DNA of 64,000 bases from Teratosphaeria epicoccoides (taxonomy: Eukaryota; Ascomycota; Dothideomycetes; Mycosphaerellales; Teratosphaeriaceae), in NCBI GenBank assembly GCA_021401465.1, contig JADDMT010000045.1, positions 186,001 through 250,000 of the forward strand, given 5' to 3'. Shown in pieces: positions 1 to 11,154 of this stretch. Under the pieces are notes generated by a model. That model saw only the letters and a list, made by a program, of their open reading frames with translations, was not told the origin of the DNA and searched no databases. The translations under genes and the position numbers were made by a program. Position 1 is the first letter of the stretch, and each line of letters starts with the position of its first letter.

Positions 1-1386
1 CTGCGTCATTCCCTATCACTTGACCCCGCCAACAGGTCCTTGGCTGCCGTTCGTGAAGCTCTGAAAGCGGCTGTCAGCTTCACTACTGACGATGAGTCCC
101 TTGATGACTTCTGCACTGCCGAGCAAACCGAGATGGTACCTGTCGCAACGGCTGCGCGTGAGCCGCTGCGTACTCCATCTATCACCAGTCCGACTATGTC
201 ATCGGAGGACTACCCATGGAGCTCTCCACTTCTTAAGACGCCACAGAAGCCTGCTCGCCAACTCTCCACTATTCCCGACGAGGAGAGTGAGATGTTCCCA
301 GGGTCCGTCAAGTCTGAGTGGCAGTACGTCGACGCTGATGAGGCTTCGCTGTCATCCAACCTCGACTCGGGTCTGGGCTTGTCGTACAAATCGACCAAGT
401 CCGCAAAGTCTGTTGCCTTCAAGCCGCTTTCGAACTTCGTCAGCTCCCTGCCGATCAGCTTCAGCCGCCCGAGCAAGAAGATCGATCCATACAGCAACAG
501 TAGTAACGGCTTCTCTAAGAGCTGGAGCGATCTGTGGGACGAAGAGGAAGAGCTGGGCAATCAACAGCTGGCACTTGACTCCGAGCTCAGCCGTGACATG
601 GAGCGCATCGATACTGTCAAGCCAAGCACACCACAGCTCAACATCATCCACGAGGAAGAGCGCGGAAACTCGCGTGCTCGCCAAAGTCCTGTGGAGGAAA
701 TCGTTACCGCCCGTGCGAACTGCGCTAGCCCTCTGCGCAAGCTGATTGAGGAAGACAAGAAGGCCGAGGCATCTTTGACACCGAAGCAACGCTCGTCATC
801 CATCCTAGACAAATGGTCGTCGCTTGGAAATTTCCGTCGTGCCAAGGTCGAGCTTTCGGCTGCTGCAGTTTCCTCAATCACAGCGACGTCGTCTCCGAAG
901 ACGGGCTATACGGATGCTTTTGCGAAATTCACGACGTTCGGCAGCAGCAAGCAGCAGAAATCTCAGCAGCAGCAGTCCAATCACAAGACTCGCGATCGCG
1001 CTCCGAGCTGGCGTCAGAGCAGCCCCACGCGTCTTCGCTCTCCTTCTATCACCAGCGGTCGTCCACGAGAGCGTAAGGACAAGAGCCACAGTCCTACTGG
1101 TGGCCACACCGCAGAGGCTTGGTCACTGGATAACAACTGGCGCCAGCATATGTCCCCAGTCGCGATTAAAACCGCCTCCACTCCTTCCGCATCAGCACCA
1201 ATTCCAATGAACAACATCAACGGATATCATGCAGTCGACCACACCAAATACTTCTCTAGCAGCGGCTTACAGCAACGCAAGCAACAACCAGCAAAGTCGC
1301 CCAAGAATTTCCTTGACACTGTGCTCGCCGACGATATAGGCGATATGGAGTGGGTTGTTGGCACAATTCACGACTTCGAGATCTAA
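1..1386 (+). CDS. Unrecognised Ser/Pro-rich protein, 5' part outside window
   Basis: The frame is open from base 1, so the true start probably lies upstream; the visible part is about 461 residues ending at TAA 1384-1386. It is rich in Ser, Pro, Lys and Gln, with a Gln run near 955-975 and many possible phosphosites, typical of a disordered cytoplasmic or cytoskeletal regulator. The last 25 residues (FLDTVLADDIGDMEWVVGTI, then HDFEI) are more ordered and may be a conserved tail. No catalytic motif or membrane segment is visible. I do not recognise the family. Compositional structure and open frame support a real gene; its function is unknown. Confidence 0.7.
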   Translation: MRHSLSLDPANRSLAAVREALKAAVSFTTDDESLDDFCTAEQTEMVPVATAAREPLRTPSITSPTMSSEDYPWSSPLLKTPQKPARQLSTIPDEESEMFPGSVKSEWQYVDADEASLSSNLDSGLGLSYKSTKSAKSVAFKPLSNFVSSLPISFSRPSKKIDPYSNSSNGFSKSWSDLWDEEEELGNQQLALDSELSRDMERIDTVKPSTPQLNIIHEEERGNSRARQSPVEEIVTARANCASPLRKLIEEDKKAEASLTPKQRSSSILDKWSSLGNFRRAKVELSAAAVSSITATSSPKTGYTDAFAKFTTFGSSKQQKSQQQQSNHKTRDRAPSWRQSSPTRLRSPSITSGRPRERKDKSHSPTGGHTAEAWSLDNNWRQHMSPVAIKTASTPSASAPIPMNNINGYHAVDHTKYFSSSGLQQRKQQPAKSPKNFLDTVLADDIGDMEWVVGTIHDFEI

Positions 1387-1887
1387 CCCGGAGTTGGATC
1401 CTGGAGTGGGTTGTCGCCTTCTTGTAGTCCCGGCTCACTCAACAGATTTCTCACGATTGACATTCCCAGTCCTTGTGGAGGAACACCTGCCTGCCTGCCT
1501 TCCTACCCGTACCTCTTTATGTGTATCTATGAACTATCAGACCATTCAGACGGCGTTTGAGATCAAATGGTTTTGTTGGGAATTTTAGGCGTTTCGGAAC
1601 AGGGAGATCCACACACGGCAAGTGAAGATGATACCACTACAACTACTACTTTACCACAAAAGCAGGGCAGCACAGGGAGGGGGCGGGGAGGTCGGAAACG
1701 ACGGAACAGACTGAGGATTGAGTGAGACAAAGAGCCGGTGACTCGCTATCTGTGTATGTAGAAGATATAGCTCCTTCCGTCCGCAAAGGATGCGATGGTG
1801 TGACAATACAGATTTACCCACTCTCCTCATTGTGCTCTAGTCATTGTCATCCTTGCTGCCATTAAGCTGTCCCTTGGATGGGACTGC
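1387..1887. other. Convergent 3' intergenic region
   Basis: This stretch separates the ends of two converging genes. It holds presumed 3' UTR sequence of both, with no convincing ORF, RNA gene or repeat. Confidence 0.5.
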
Positions 1888-2657
1888 TTACTCTGCTGTG
1901 GCAACAACCCACCAATTGTCTTTCTCGTAGCCGGATTCGAGTACTTTGCCACCCGCCGCCTCGACATCGGCATCCAACTCGCCTTCGCGGTAGAGGTGAT
2001 AATATCGATGGAAGGTCTGTTCAGCAGTCTGCTGCTGATCTTTGGCCCCGATCTGGGCCTGGGCTTTCTTCGAGAGCTTCGTCACCCAAGGTACCATCAC
2101 GTCCTGCTCCCCACCTTCCTTCCACCCACGGCGACTTTCCTCCTGCTCTAGGGCCCAGACATAGAGCAAAGCTTTGCCGACCTTTGGTTTGAGCGTCGTC
2201 AGGATTGTCCCAATGGCTTCAATCCTTCGGGCTAGAGTTGAGAGGTGGTGGATAACGGCTATGGAGATGACGAAGTCGAATTTTGCGTCCTGGTGCGGTA
2301 ATGCGAGGATATCTGCGACGCAGACTGCGTGTGGTTGGTGCTGCTTGGCGATGGTGGCGAGGTTTGTTGAGCGGTCAGAGCCGATGATGAGGATGTCTTT
2401 GTTGACGGCGAGGTATTTGCCGTTACCGCAGCCGATGTCGAGGCCGATTGAGCCGGGCGAGAGGTTTTGGAGGAAGCGTTCTATTATTGGCCATGGCTGT
2501 AGAAATGATATTTAGCATAGTGGTATTTCAGGTCGTGGATGAGGGAGCGTGGTACCTTGTAGCGTGTTGAGGAGAAGTGAGAGGCGATCTGTTCATAGAC
2601 TTCATGGACATGTTGCTCCTCGTACTTCTGGGCGGAAGGGACAGAGTCGCTTGTCAT
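1888..2657 (-). CDS. TRM9: tRNA (carboxymethyluridine34-5-O)-methyltransferase, Trm9 type
   Basis: Two exons: 2657-2556 and 2496-1888, with a 59-nt intron (gtacca...ctacag), giving 236 residues, close to the family length. The enzyme uses SAM to methylate wobble-uridine modifications (mcm5U) with Trm112 as partner; this is family knowledge. Visible evidence: N-terminus with YEEQHVHEVYEQIASHFSST, SAM-binding motif I LDIGCGNGKYL at about residue 54, the acidic loop GSDRS, and a C-terminus with DVMVPWV, FHRYYHLYREGELD and SGYEKDNWWVVA that is characteristic of Trm9/ALKBH8 methyltransferases. The start is set by the first ATG of exon 1, and the joined frame has no stop. It lies immediately downstream of a decayed monooxygenase on the same strand. 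Confidence 0.9.
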
Positions 2658-2702
2658 TGATCCTCATCTGTTTGTTGTTCGAGCAGGAGGACTACATCTG
2701 TA

Positions 2703-4400
2703 CTAGACGTGTTGGATATGATTGGTAGCAATGCTGACAAAAAGTGGGGACGGATAATTACCTGCACGAATTCGGATGATGCAGCGAGGAGAATCAAAAT
2801 TCTTCTCGATCTCTTCCACAGCAACTGAAGACAAGCACGGCATCGTCTCAACCCAACCATCCGGCCTCACTACCACAAGAGCACCTGCTCGCATATCAAT
2901 GCCGTATCGACGTTGCGCAGCGCGATCTGCCGTGTCAGAGTACAAGCGACCGAGGATTTCATGCTGGAGAAGCTCCCACGCAGACGCCGCTCCTCTGGCC
3001 AGTGTTGTCCAGTATTCCATACAAACTGAATTTGGATTAGTACCGTCAAGACATTCACAACCTGAAAGGCCTACCAGTCAATTGCAGCCTTAGCAGGACT
3101 GAGAATGAGTCCGCTGATGTTCCGGAAGTGCTTTCTGCCTCATAAGCCTCTCCGGCGAAGATGAGGACGTGAAGCGAGACTCATTCCTGGTGTTTGACAG
3201 CAGCCTGATTGGCTTGAATGTGCTTGGCTTCAGGAGAACTACATCCGGAGCTCTTTTGCCAGGCAGTCACAGCAGTCAGGTCATGCTTCGGACGAAACGA
3301 ACCTTCAACATTGGGCATGACATCTGCTTGCACGTCACAGAGTGAACCAAGGCCTGAGCTGAACGGCCCAGCTTCTGCCATGACCTAGCCCGAGATTATA
3401 TGATTGTAAGCATTCGAATCGTCTGTCCAGCCTGCGGACAGACTATTGGTCACGAGCCGACTTGTGCCTTTATCATACCTCAGAAGTCTTTCGACGTTCA
3501 GTAGCCTCTCCATTCTGGTAGCACGTTCTGCCTACTAGATCGCGCCCTCGAATTCGAGAGAGAAAGGCTCAACCGCGGTGAGAGCCTCTTTCACAGCTGC
3601 CGCTTCGTCAACATCTCATATGTTTTTGCTCTCTCCGCTGTGAAGGCGTGTTCTACGCGAGTTGCACTACTGTCGTGTGCAGCCCATAGGAAATTGCCGT
3701 GCGTTGGCGACTCAATTGAACCATACCTGGACGTCAAACATGATACCGTAAGCATATGTCTGGCGAAAAGACTGGTACCGTGTGCAATACCGACGTTCGC
3801 GGCTTTGGCAGATCTGTCTTGACAGGATCGTCAATCCTCACCCATCGATCTTCAGTCGTGGCACTTTCGAAGTGACATTCAGCATACCGACCGCCGTGGC
3901 ACCTAAGAAGATATCTGCGATGTACGCTCGATGACTGCTAGTAGTCGAGTTGAAGACAGTTGCGTTGATCCGGTGACCTCCAGGCTGAATACGATCACCA
4001 ATGCTAACGGCTGTGAGCTGGGCTGGCGTCCAAATCTCCATTCCGTATCCATCCAGCCTTTCTGAAGATCTCTCCTTGATGCTTCTGCCTAAAAACCAGT
4101 GCAAAACCCAAGTGAGTGTCCTCTTTCATGGCTTCCATCAACTAACGGCATCACGCCTGGTCAGCAACTGGCTGTATTCAAATCGTAGAGGCTGCTTGCA
4201 CTCCAGCCTCTCTTGTGCACCTCATCACCAGCAGCATCGTATGAGACTGTATCTCGACAAGCAAAGCTTTGCTGAGCGGGGCCGTCAGCTAGGTCCAGCT
4301 GATCTAGCATTTCACTGCTTCTGGGATATGGCGTAATTGCCCTGCCGTGTTGGTCCTGTTTTGACTTGACGTGTTCCTCAGAAATCGCAAAAGACACGGC
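2703..4400 (-). pseudogene. Decayed FAD-dependent aromatic (phenol 2-monooxygenase-like) monooxygenase
   Basis: Collinear fragments in several frames match this family in order. N-terminal FAD part near 4380-4200: PRSSEMLDQLDLAD and ACRDTVSYDAAGDEVHKRGW. Substrate domain near 4090-3850: LDGYGMEIWTPAQL and QPGGHRINATVF. Then DRWVRIDDPVKTDLPKP near 3840-3800 and SIESPTHGNFLWAAHD near 3715, followed in that frame by a stop (QL*). Then NVERLLRYDKGTSRLVTN near 3500, VEGSFRPKHDLTAVTAW near 3320-3260, RFHVLIFAGEAYEAES near 3180-3130, and C-terminal LGRLYSDTADRAAQ and YGIDMRAGALVVVRPDGW near 2960-2850. The segment that should carry the second FAD motif (GDACHTHSP type) is missing, so there is an internal deletion plus several frameshifts and stops. 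Family enzymes hydroxylate phenolic rings using NADPH and O2. This copy cannot make an active enzyme. Confidence 0.85.
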
Positions 4401-4669
4401 TCCAAAGTGAGCCAGCTGGTGTGCTGTGATGAGTCAGAGTTCAACGACACCCTGACGCTGCATCGATCGAGAACTATCATCGCTTTCTGAGATGCTCGAT
4501 TATGACCTTGGCGTGTAAGGCAGGACGTATCTGGCAGCTTCAGGCCATGCCCTGCCACGTCCATGCTCCCGAGCGGTTGCGGCAGTGACTCATACTCGGC
4601 AATGCAGGAAGGTGGCACGGATTGTCGCGTCAATAGGGGATACGTCCTGTCGTAAAGGTATTACGTATT

Positions 4670-5450
4670 TTACTTGGCATGGAAGCACTGTGCTTTAAGG
4701 CCCCCTTTCACGAAGCTCTGGTCCATCATTTCATCTGGACCTTTAAACCTGCTCACCCTATTGTACAAGCCACGGCTCCACCCAGCTGCCCGATCTACAG
4801 TGTGCACGTCCGGCGTACTTCCCAGTCTCGAACACCACCTGTCCGCCCCCCTCCCGGTATCCAGTGCAATCTCGTCCGTCGTACTCGCCAGCTCTCTATT
4901 CCTCAATGCCGAGTGAAGATCCCTCAGCAGCGGGAGTAATACTGGTACGCATTGCGCAATAATGGTGCCTGCCACCTCGCTAGAGTACCACATTTACCTT
5001 GATGAAATTGTATGAATTCATTGTTACCACGCAAAAACACATAATACAATGACACACTTACCGATGCTTGAAGCCCCTCGTCAATATTAGCAGCGTCACC
5101 GCAAACGCCATCTTGGTCAGGCTCAGCCCGACCAAAGTGCCGCAAGAGGACGTGTTGATCATGATGTGCATGCGGACGCCCCAGTGTGGGTTCACATAGT
5201 CGGTAGCATATTCCGCGCATATCAAGGCGTCGTTGGCTGTGAGGACTATCTAGCGTGCGTTAGCATTGCATCTGTTGCCCGAGAGAGCCCTTATAACCTG
5301 CCCAAGATGAAATCAACATGTAGCCGTCCCACCAAAGTCCATGGCGACGACCTAATTTAGCCCAGATTGTCCAGAGCCCGATTTTGAGCTGGACAGAATG
5401 GTTAATGTAGTGGATATCAGGATTTCTGCAGAAGACATCCATCACATGTC
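4670..5450 (-). pseudogene. Decayed fungal rhodopsin-domain (SAT5/PTH11-like) membrane protein
   Basis: Minus-strand pieces follow the usual order of a seven-helix fungal rhodopsin-domain protein. Near 5370-5300 is RRHGLWWDGYMLISSWAGY, equivalent to the conserved WDDY after helix 1. Near 5250-5060 is YVNPHWGVRMHIMIN leading to LSLTKMAFAVTLLILTRGF. In the same frame comes a TAA stop and then CFCVVTMNSYNFIKV. After a gap, TIIAQCVPVLLPLLRDLHS near 4970-4915 matches the last helix and its cytoplasmic end. Helices 4-6 are missing and an in-frame stop is present, so I call it a remnant rather than an intron-containing gene. The 4.4-4.67 kb interval upstream of the neighbouring pseudogene shows nothing recognisable. 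An intact relative lies at 17700-19259. Confidence 0.7.
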
Positions 5451-7389
5451 TAGATCACGCGCGACGGAACCGCATCGACAAGGAAAGCAAACGCGAAGCC
5501 TCTTGACTGGAGGAATAATTCAAATACAAAGTATTCCAGGGTGGCAACCAGCACGATCGGGCTCAATCTAGAACAGAAAATCGGGGGCAGTGATGCTTGA
5601 CGCAAGGCAACGCAGACGAAGCGGCATTTTTCAAATTTAGTGAAGAGGACCGCAACTTACATCAGGAGGGGGCGCTCCTTGGGTCACAGGAGGCATTACG
5701 GGCGTACATTCGGACGTCGTCAGTAATATCCATGAGGCAGGGCGTACTGAGGAACCAGAAAGCTTCGGGACGCGGTGACTGTCGCACCTGCGTGCATGAA
5801 CAGTGGCGCTGCCGTGGTTAACAAGATCTGCGATTCAGAAGGGATATCTGGGTCGTACCTCTCAGCTTAGATGTTCGTCCGGCATTTCATATACGTATGC
5901 ATATTCCTACATGCCCTGAGCCCGACACTTCGTGCTCTCGTCAATGTCAATGGCAAACTTATCACCTGATTCTCAAAGTCCTTAAAGTCGCCAGCAAGTG
6001 AGTCGAAAATGGCTTTCCACGAGCAGGTGTGGCGAAGCAATTCTTCTCGCGTTGGTCCAGGCGTGGAGATGCCGTTACCTTACATAGGTAGCGATATTGC
6101 CGGGCATTGCTCGCTCTGATACACCATCGCTACCGGACGTTCCAGCCAAAGGCGTGCAGTTCCTTGGTATTAGTTCGCGTGGCTATTTCCGTTGCGTGGG
6201 TAATCTCGCCGATCTTCGAATAATCACACTAACAAAGCTATCGAGAGACAGTCTAGTGGCGGGTGCGTCAGCAGGTATTGACACATTATGTGAGCGCTTC
6301 GTGTTGCCAATAGCTCATGGTATGGCGTTCGTTTTAGAGTGAAACACCCAAGGTGACACGAGGCACGCGACATGCTTGCGGCATAGACCTGCATACTCTG
6401 CTGAACGGAGGCGAAAACTATCTGAGAGATGAATCGCGAATGTGAAAGATGTATGGCTGAGTTCGACAGGGATTGGTGTATTCGCATCATATTCCGATCC
6501 TCATGAATGTTGGTGACAACGACAAGCGAAACAAGGACTCCTCGTACGCATGCGTCTGAGACTCCTCCTTCCAGGTCAGTGTCCGACACTCGATGGAAGC
6601 CATTTTCTAAACGTGGATACTTAAAATTTGATTGCGCAAGAGTTGTGCGGCTGATATAGTGCATTGCATCGTCATGAGCGAATTCGTGAGTTGCGGCACA
6701 GTGATTTCTTCAGTCAATTCACCGTTCAAATCATTGATGCGGTTGACGGCTTGCTGACACGAGTGACTGCATCATCAAATGCTCGACTCCTTGTTGACAC
6801 GTTTGACTGCTTGTCGATGCAATCGATTGACTGCTGATAGGTTTGAGGACTGTTTCACGGATTGAGTCAACTCGTCGATCAGTTAGCTGATTGCTTGGCT
6901 GAGGGAACCACTAGTTAGGCACATATTCCGCACCGAGCAATCTCTTGGTCGTCCGGGAACTCTCCACCCCAAAATCGCTGACTCAAAGATCCGGTGTTCG
7001 GTCTTTCAGGCCTGCTCCGACGCATTTCACCTATGCCCAACGAAAGTCAAGATCGCCCATCTTCTCTGACCTCCACAACTGCTAGATCGCAAGCTTGGGC
7101 GGCAGCCAGCAATCAATTCTGGACCATTCGATCGTCCAGTCAAGGAGCAGGCCGGTCGCACCAACGTTGACGCCTGCGGGTCAAGAGGGCCTCAGGTAGG
7201 TCCTCAGTCAGGTAAGATCCGATTCCAGCTCGGCGGTTCAGAACCGATGAGACTTGGCCTGATATCCGCAGCACGCCTGCAACTGCGCGGCCGTGCTTGA
7301 ACTGTGCCGCTTCGGCAATGGCTTCACGTTCAAAGGCGCATCAGTGCTGCTTGGAGCAGACACTCCTAAAGGTCGACAGGACTTCATCG
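5451..7389. other. Gene-poor intergenic stretch
   Basis: No ORF here shows family conservation or plausible exon structure. Several short ORFs (for example around 6224-6664 minus) have no recognisable features. The only structure I see is a degenerate short repeat near 6730-6900, listed separately. The interval continues the decayed region from 2.7 kb and may be an old insertion or degraded gene territory. Confidence 0.5.
6730..6905. repeat. Degenerate short tandem-like repeat with TTGACTGC / TTGTTGACAC words
   Basis: Within about 170 nt, variants of TTGACTGCTTG and TTGCTGACACG recur: ggttgacggcttgctgacac, gtgactgc, ccttgttgacacg, tttgactgcttgtcgatg, gattgactgctgatag, gattgcttggctgagg. Spacing is irregular, so this may be an eroded minisatellite of roughly 18-20 nt period. 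No protein meaning is evident. Confidence 0.4.
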
Positions 7390-8615
7390 TCAAATGCGGA
7401 TGACCTCCCTTTTGCCGTCGCTTCCGTCAATGCCACCTCTGAACAACTCCTTGATGACTTTGCCATCCATTACTGTCTTGCCGACTATGCCCTCGACATG
7501 TTGGGGTCCCACTCTACCGTACCATACGCCTTTTCCGCCGAGCGGATGATTCTGCAGGCCGGGTGGTACATAAATAATCACATTGCCAGCCCACTTGTGC
7601 CCACCAATGTGACTGATGAGGCCGACTCGTACGGACATGCCACCAGTCGTCGTCGCCTCTGCTCCAGCTGCCGGTGCATCCGAGAGGATATCAATATTTT
7701 GACGTCGCAGCTTGTCCTCGAACTCAGCTTGCAAAATAGGACCAAGAATACCGCAGCGCTCGTCTCGGTTGCCATGACCACATATCAGTACGAGGACTTC
7801 ATTCACTGACCTGGCGCCAGCAAATTGAGCCTGGAGCTCTGCTTGCCTCAGCAGGACATTCTTGTGCTCACGGGTCAAGGCATTTTGGCCCTGATGTAGC
7901 TGAGATGGGAGCAGGTACGCTTTGATAAATGCTTCAACTCCAGCCTCATCTGTGGGTATGCTAGGCACATAACGGAAGCTCGGCAGAATGAATGCTGAAG
8001 CAGCGCTCTGAGCACCTGAAGCACTTGGCTGGCTTGCCGGTGGTATACTATTGCTGGGCCGCGAATGTACTGAGTGGTCACCTGAGCTTCCAGTCTGCGG
8101 GAATGAACTGGTTGTGAGCATCACGTTGTGATATGGCTAGATTTATTGGTCAAGTTCAATTAGCTATCAAGGTTCAAGATATGCATGTGGTACATGAAGA
8201 TGCGCAAGGTAATCAATCAACGAGAAGGCACTTGCCTACCTACATCCGTATATTTGCCCCCTCTTGTCAAGAATGTCTTCAGCTGCTTTATGAGTGCAGC
8301 ATGGGGACCACCATCATCTTCTTCAATCCGGCTTTTCCAGTCGCTGCGTCCAGTCGATACCAGGACTTGCTCTGCATATGAGGCCATGGAACCATTGATG
8401 TTCTGTTCTCGCTCAATCTCAAGACCCTCGGGCAGTGAAGGCATTGATGCGCACTGACATGATGGCGAAGGACACTGCTCAATCACAGGAACAGGCGGAG
8501 GTGCGAATGGTATTGCAATCCGTGAGGCAAATGTCCTTCTGAGAAGGCATGCTTCCTTGGCAGCACATCTTGCAGTATTGATGGCGCGTGCACTTCCACA
8601 TTTCAAGCCGAGCAT
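7390..8615 (-). CDS. AIM32: Aim32-type thioredoxin-like [2Fe-2S] protein
   Basis: Two exons: 8615-8244 and 8136-7390, with a 107-nt intron; the product is 372 residues. Aim32 proteins are mitochondrial (matrix/intermembrane space), carry a thioredoxin-like ferredoxin fold and act in redox quality control of imported proteins. Visible support: a basic N-terminus (ARAINTARCAAKEACLLRR) fitting a targeting peptide; CPSPSCQC; the conserved stretch EQVLVSTGRSDWKSRIEEDD; RGGKYTD joined across the intron to PYHNVMLTTSSF; then VLICGHGNRDERCGILGPIL with candidate cluster cysteines; and HIGGHKWAGNVIIYVPPG with the HxGGH motif near the C-terminus, followed by WYGRVGPQHVEGIV. The start chosen is the first ATG giving a targeting-like peptide. 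The next gene starts 287 nt away in the opposite direction. Confidence 0.9.
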
Positions 8616-8902
8616 AATTCGAGGCGACGGTGAGGATAGAAGGCAAGTTGGAAAATGATTCTGCTGACATTGGGGTGGCGAATGCTGACGTAAGGAGATC
8701 CAGGACAGCTCACGTGGCCAAGCGCAACCAACGCGTGCGCTTAGGAGGTAGTGGGGACATGAACCAGACCTACAACGCGTTGCAGACAACAAGCTGCACA
8801 TCAACGACCTTGTGCAGCGCCAGCTGCCATGATCGAGGCCCAGTAGACGCTGCTGCAGGAGAGAAGCGGATTCGCTCGAAGCCACGCCCGCAACGACGGC
8901 GC

Positions 8903-11154
8903 ATGAAGCGCAGCCCAAGCAAAAGCCGTGATGCAGCAGATGGGAAAAGCCCGGTCCCAGGGCGGTGGGTCAAGGGCTCCAGCCGTTGGTCGGTGTCGTT
9001 CGTTGTCCTCGTAGCAGCCATGGCCATCCTGTGTGGTATCATGGCTGTTACGCCTCTGTTGGCCGCCCAGTATGCTCCGGCGACAAGCAGCAGTGCAGCT
9101 AATCTGCCTGGAGTTGCATCCTATGTTGCTCCAGCAGGCTTCCCAACTTCAGTATTCTCATCTTACTACCCTGTATCGTCTGGACAGAATCCGCAACCGG
9201 TCATCAAGGATCCAATCTACAACAATACATGGCCGTCAGTACTGACTACACCCCCAGGCCTCTGGGAGCCATTCAACTGATATTCATTAGACTAAATCTG
9301 ACGGACCCAGACACCATTCCTCAATATGACGATGATCCGATCTACCTGCCAGATCCCATTGCCAAACTCAGCCTGTATGCTCAGAGAGCCGTGATTGCTA
9401 GTGTGAGAGCTCAGATCGGCCAGATCGTCAATGGCTCCAATTACAACAATAGCTGCCACGCATGTCTGGCCGCCCTCTCAGCTGGCAAGTCAGCTGCGCA
9501 GCTCGCGCCTGCCCTCGTACCAGCCGCAATGGTAGCTCTTTGTACATCTACCGGCTTTAAGACAGCGGCCAGCTGCAGAGAATCTTATGGCAACGATACC
9601 TTCGGTGCTGTCTGGACGCAGGTCCTGGCTTTGGCTGATGTAAGTGGTCTGGACGGCGAGTACATTTGCAACACCCTGTCCACCAAATTCTGCCCTTACC
9701 CGGCCGTTTCGCCACTCAATACCACTGGTCTGTTCCCGAAGCCAAGACCAGCCAAGACCAGAGCTCCAAAGGCCAGCGGCAAGAGGGTCAAGGTGGCACA
9801 CCTGAGCGATTTTCACCTCGATCCTAGATACAAGGTGGGAGCTGAAGGCAATTGCAGCTCTGGCATGTGCTGCCGAGTTGACACTTCAAACACTGCCATC
9901 ACAAAAGGACAGATCTCGTTCCCTGCGCCACTTTACGGATACTATGGGTGCGATACACCATACGATCTGGGTCTCGCCGCGCTCCAAGCTGTAGGGCCCC
10001 TCACTGGCACTTCAGCCTTGAACCCACTGGCATGGACCATCTACACCGGCGACCTCGTGTCTCACGATGCGTATTACGAGCTCAGCCGTGACTATGTCGA
10101 ATACACCGAGGACAGCATCTACTACATGTTCAAAAAGTACCTCACCGGCCCTGTCTTTCCCGTCCTCGGTAATCACGACACCAACCCCGAAGCAATAGAC
10201 GCCCCGCACTCTCTCCCAGGCAACCTCAGCATGCAGATGAGCTGGAACTACAACCACGTCGCGGGCCTCTGGCAGCACGAAGGCTGGCTCAACGCCACCA
10301 CCGCCCAGCAAGCCAGCCTACACTACGGCGCCTACTCCATCAAAAACCACTACGGCCTCCGCATGATCACCCTCAACACCGACTTCTGGTACCACTCCAA
10401 CTACCTCAACTACATCAACATGTCCGACCCCGACGTCTCCGGCAGCCTCAAATTCGTCATTCAAGAACTCCAAGCCGCCGAAGACGCCGGCGAGCGCGTT
10501 TGGATCTTTGGCCACGTCCTCTCCGGCTGGGACGGCAGTAATCCCTTGGTCAACCCAACGAATCTCTTCTACCAGATCGTGGAGCGCTACAGCCCGCACG
10601 TCATCGCCAACATCTTCTGGGGCCATACCCACGAAGACGAAGTCATGATCTACTATGCCCACAACGGTACCAATATGTCCGCCTCCTCCGCCCTCAACGC
10701 CGGATGGGTCGGACCCTCCGTCACGCCCCTCAGGAACCTCAACTCCGGATTCAGGATGTACGAGGTCGACACCGGCAGTTTCGACATCTACGAAGCTTAC
10801 ACCTGGTACGCGGACGTCAGCTCCTTCACTTCCGTCCAGAATTCCTCTCACGGACCTACGTACAAATTCGAGTACTCGACACGAGAGGCGTATGGCCCGC
10901 ACGCGGAGTGGCCGCCGGACGCGCCGCTGAATGCGACGTTCTGGCATCAGGTGACGGAGGCGATGGAGAGGAATCATAGTCTTGTTAGTCTTTTCAACAC
11001 TTATGCGGGCAAGTCGAGTGTGATGAGTCCGAATTGTACGAATGCTGCGTGTGTGGGTGCGAAGATTTGCTATATGAGGGCGGGAAGTGCGGCGTTGGGG
11101 AAGGCGTGTAGGCAGGGGTATGGCAGTGTGCAGAGTGCGTTTACCGGGAATTGA
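8903..11154 (+). CDS. Acid sphingomyelinase-like metallophosphodiesterase
   Basis: Two exons: 8903-9234 and 9291-11154 (56-nt intron, gtcagt...cattag), giving 731 residues; an in-frame ATG at 8759 is an alternative start. The N-terminus is basic and followed by a single hydrophobic segment (SVSFVVLVAAMAILCGIMAV), a signal anchor placing the catalytic part outside the cytoplasm. A saposin B-like cysteine module follows (NNSCHACLAAL ... YICNTLSTKFCPYP). The calcineurin-type metal-binding blocks are all present: HLSDFHLDPRY, YTGDLVSHDA, PVLGNHDTNP, WIFGHVLSGWDG and WGHTHEDE. Many NxS/T sites suggest N-glycosylation. Family enzymes hydrolyse sphingomyelin or related phosphodiesters using Zn ions; the fungal substrate is unproven. 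Codon choice shifts to C-ending codons after about 10100. Confidence 0.9.

Noticed and set aside
7297..7809. 170-residue plus ORF over AIM32
   Set aside because: It is antisense to the conserved HIGGHKWAGN-containing exon and has no family features of its own.
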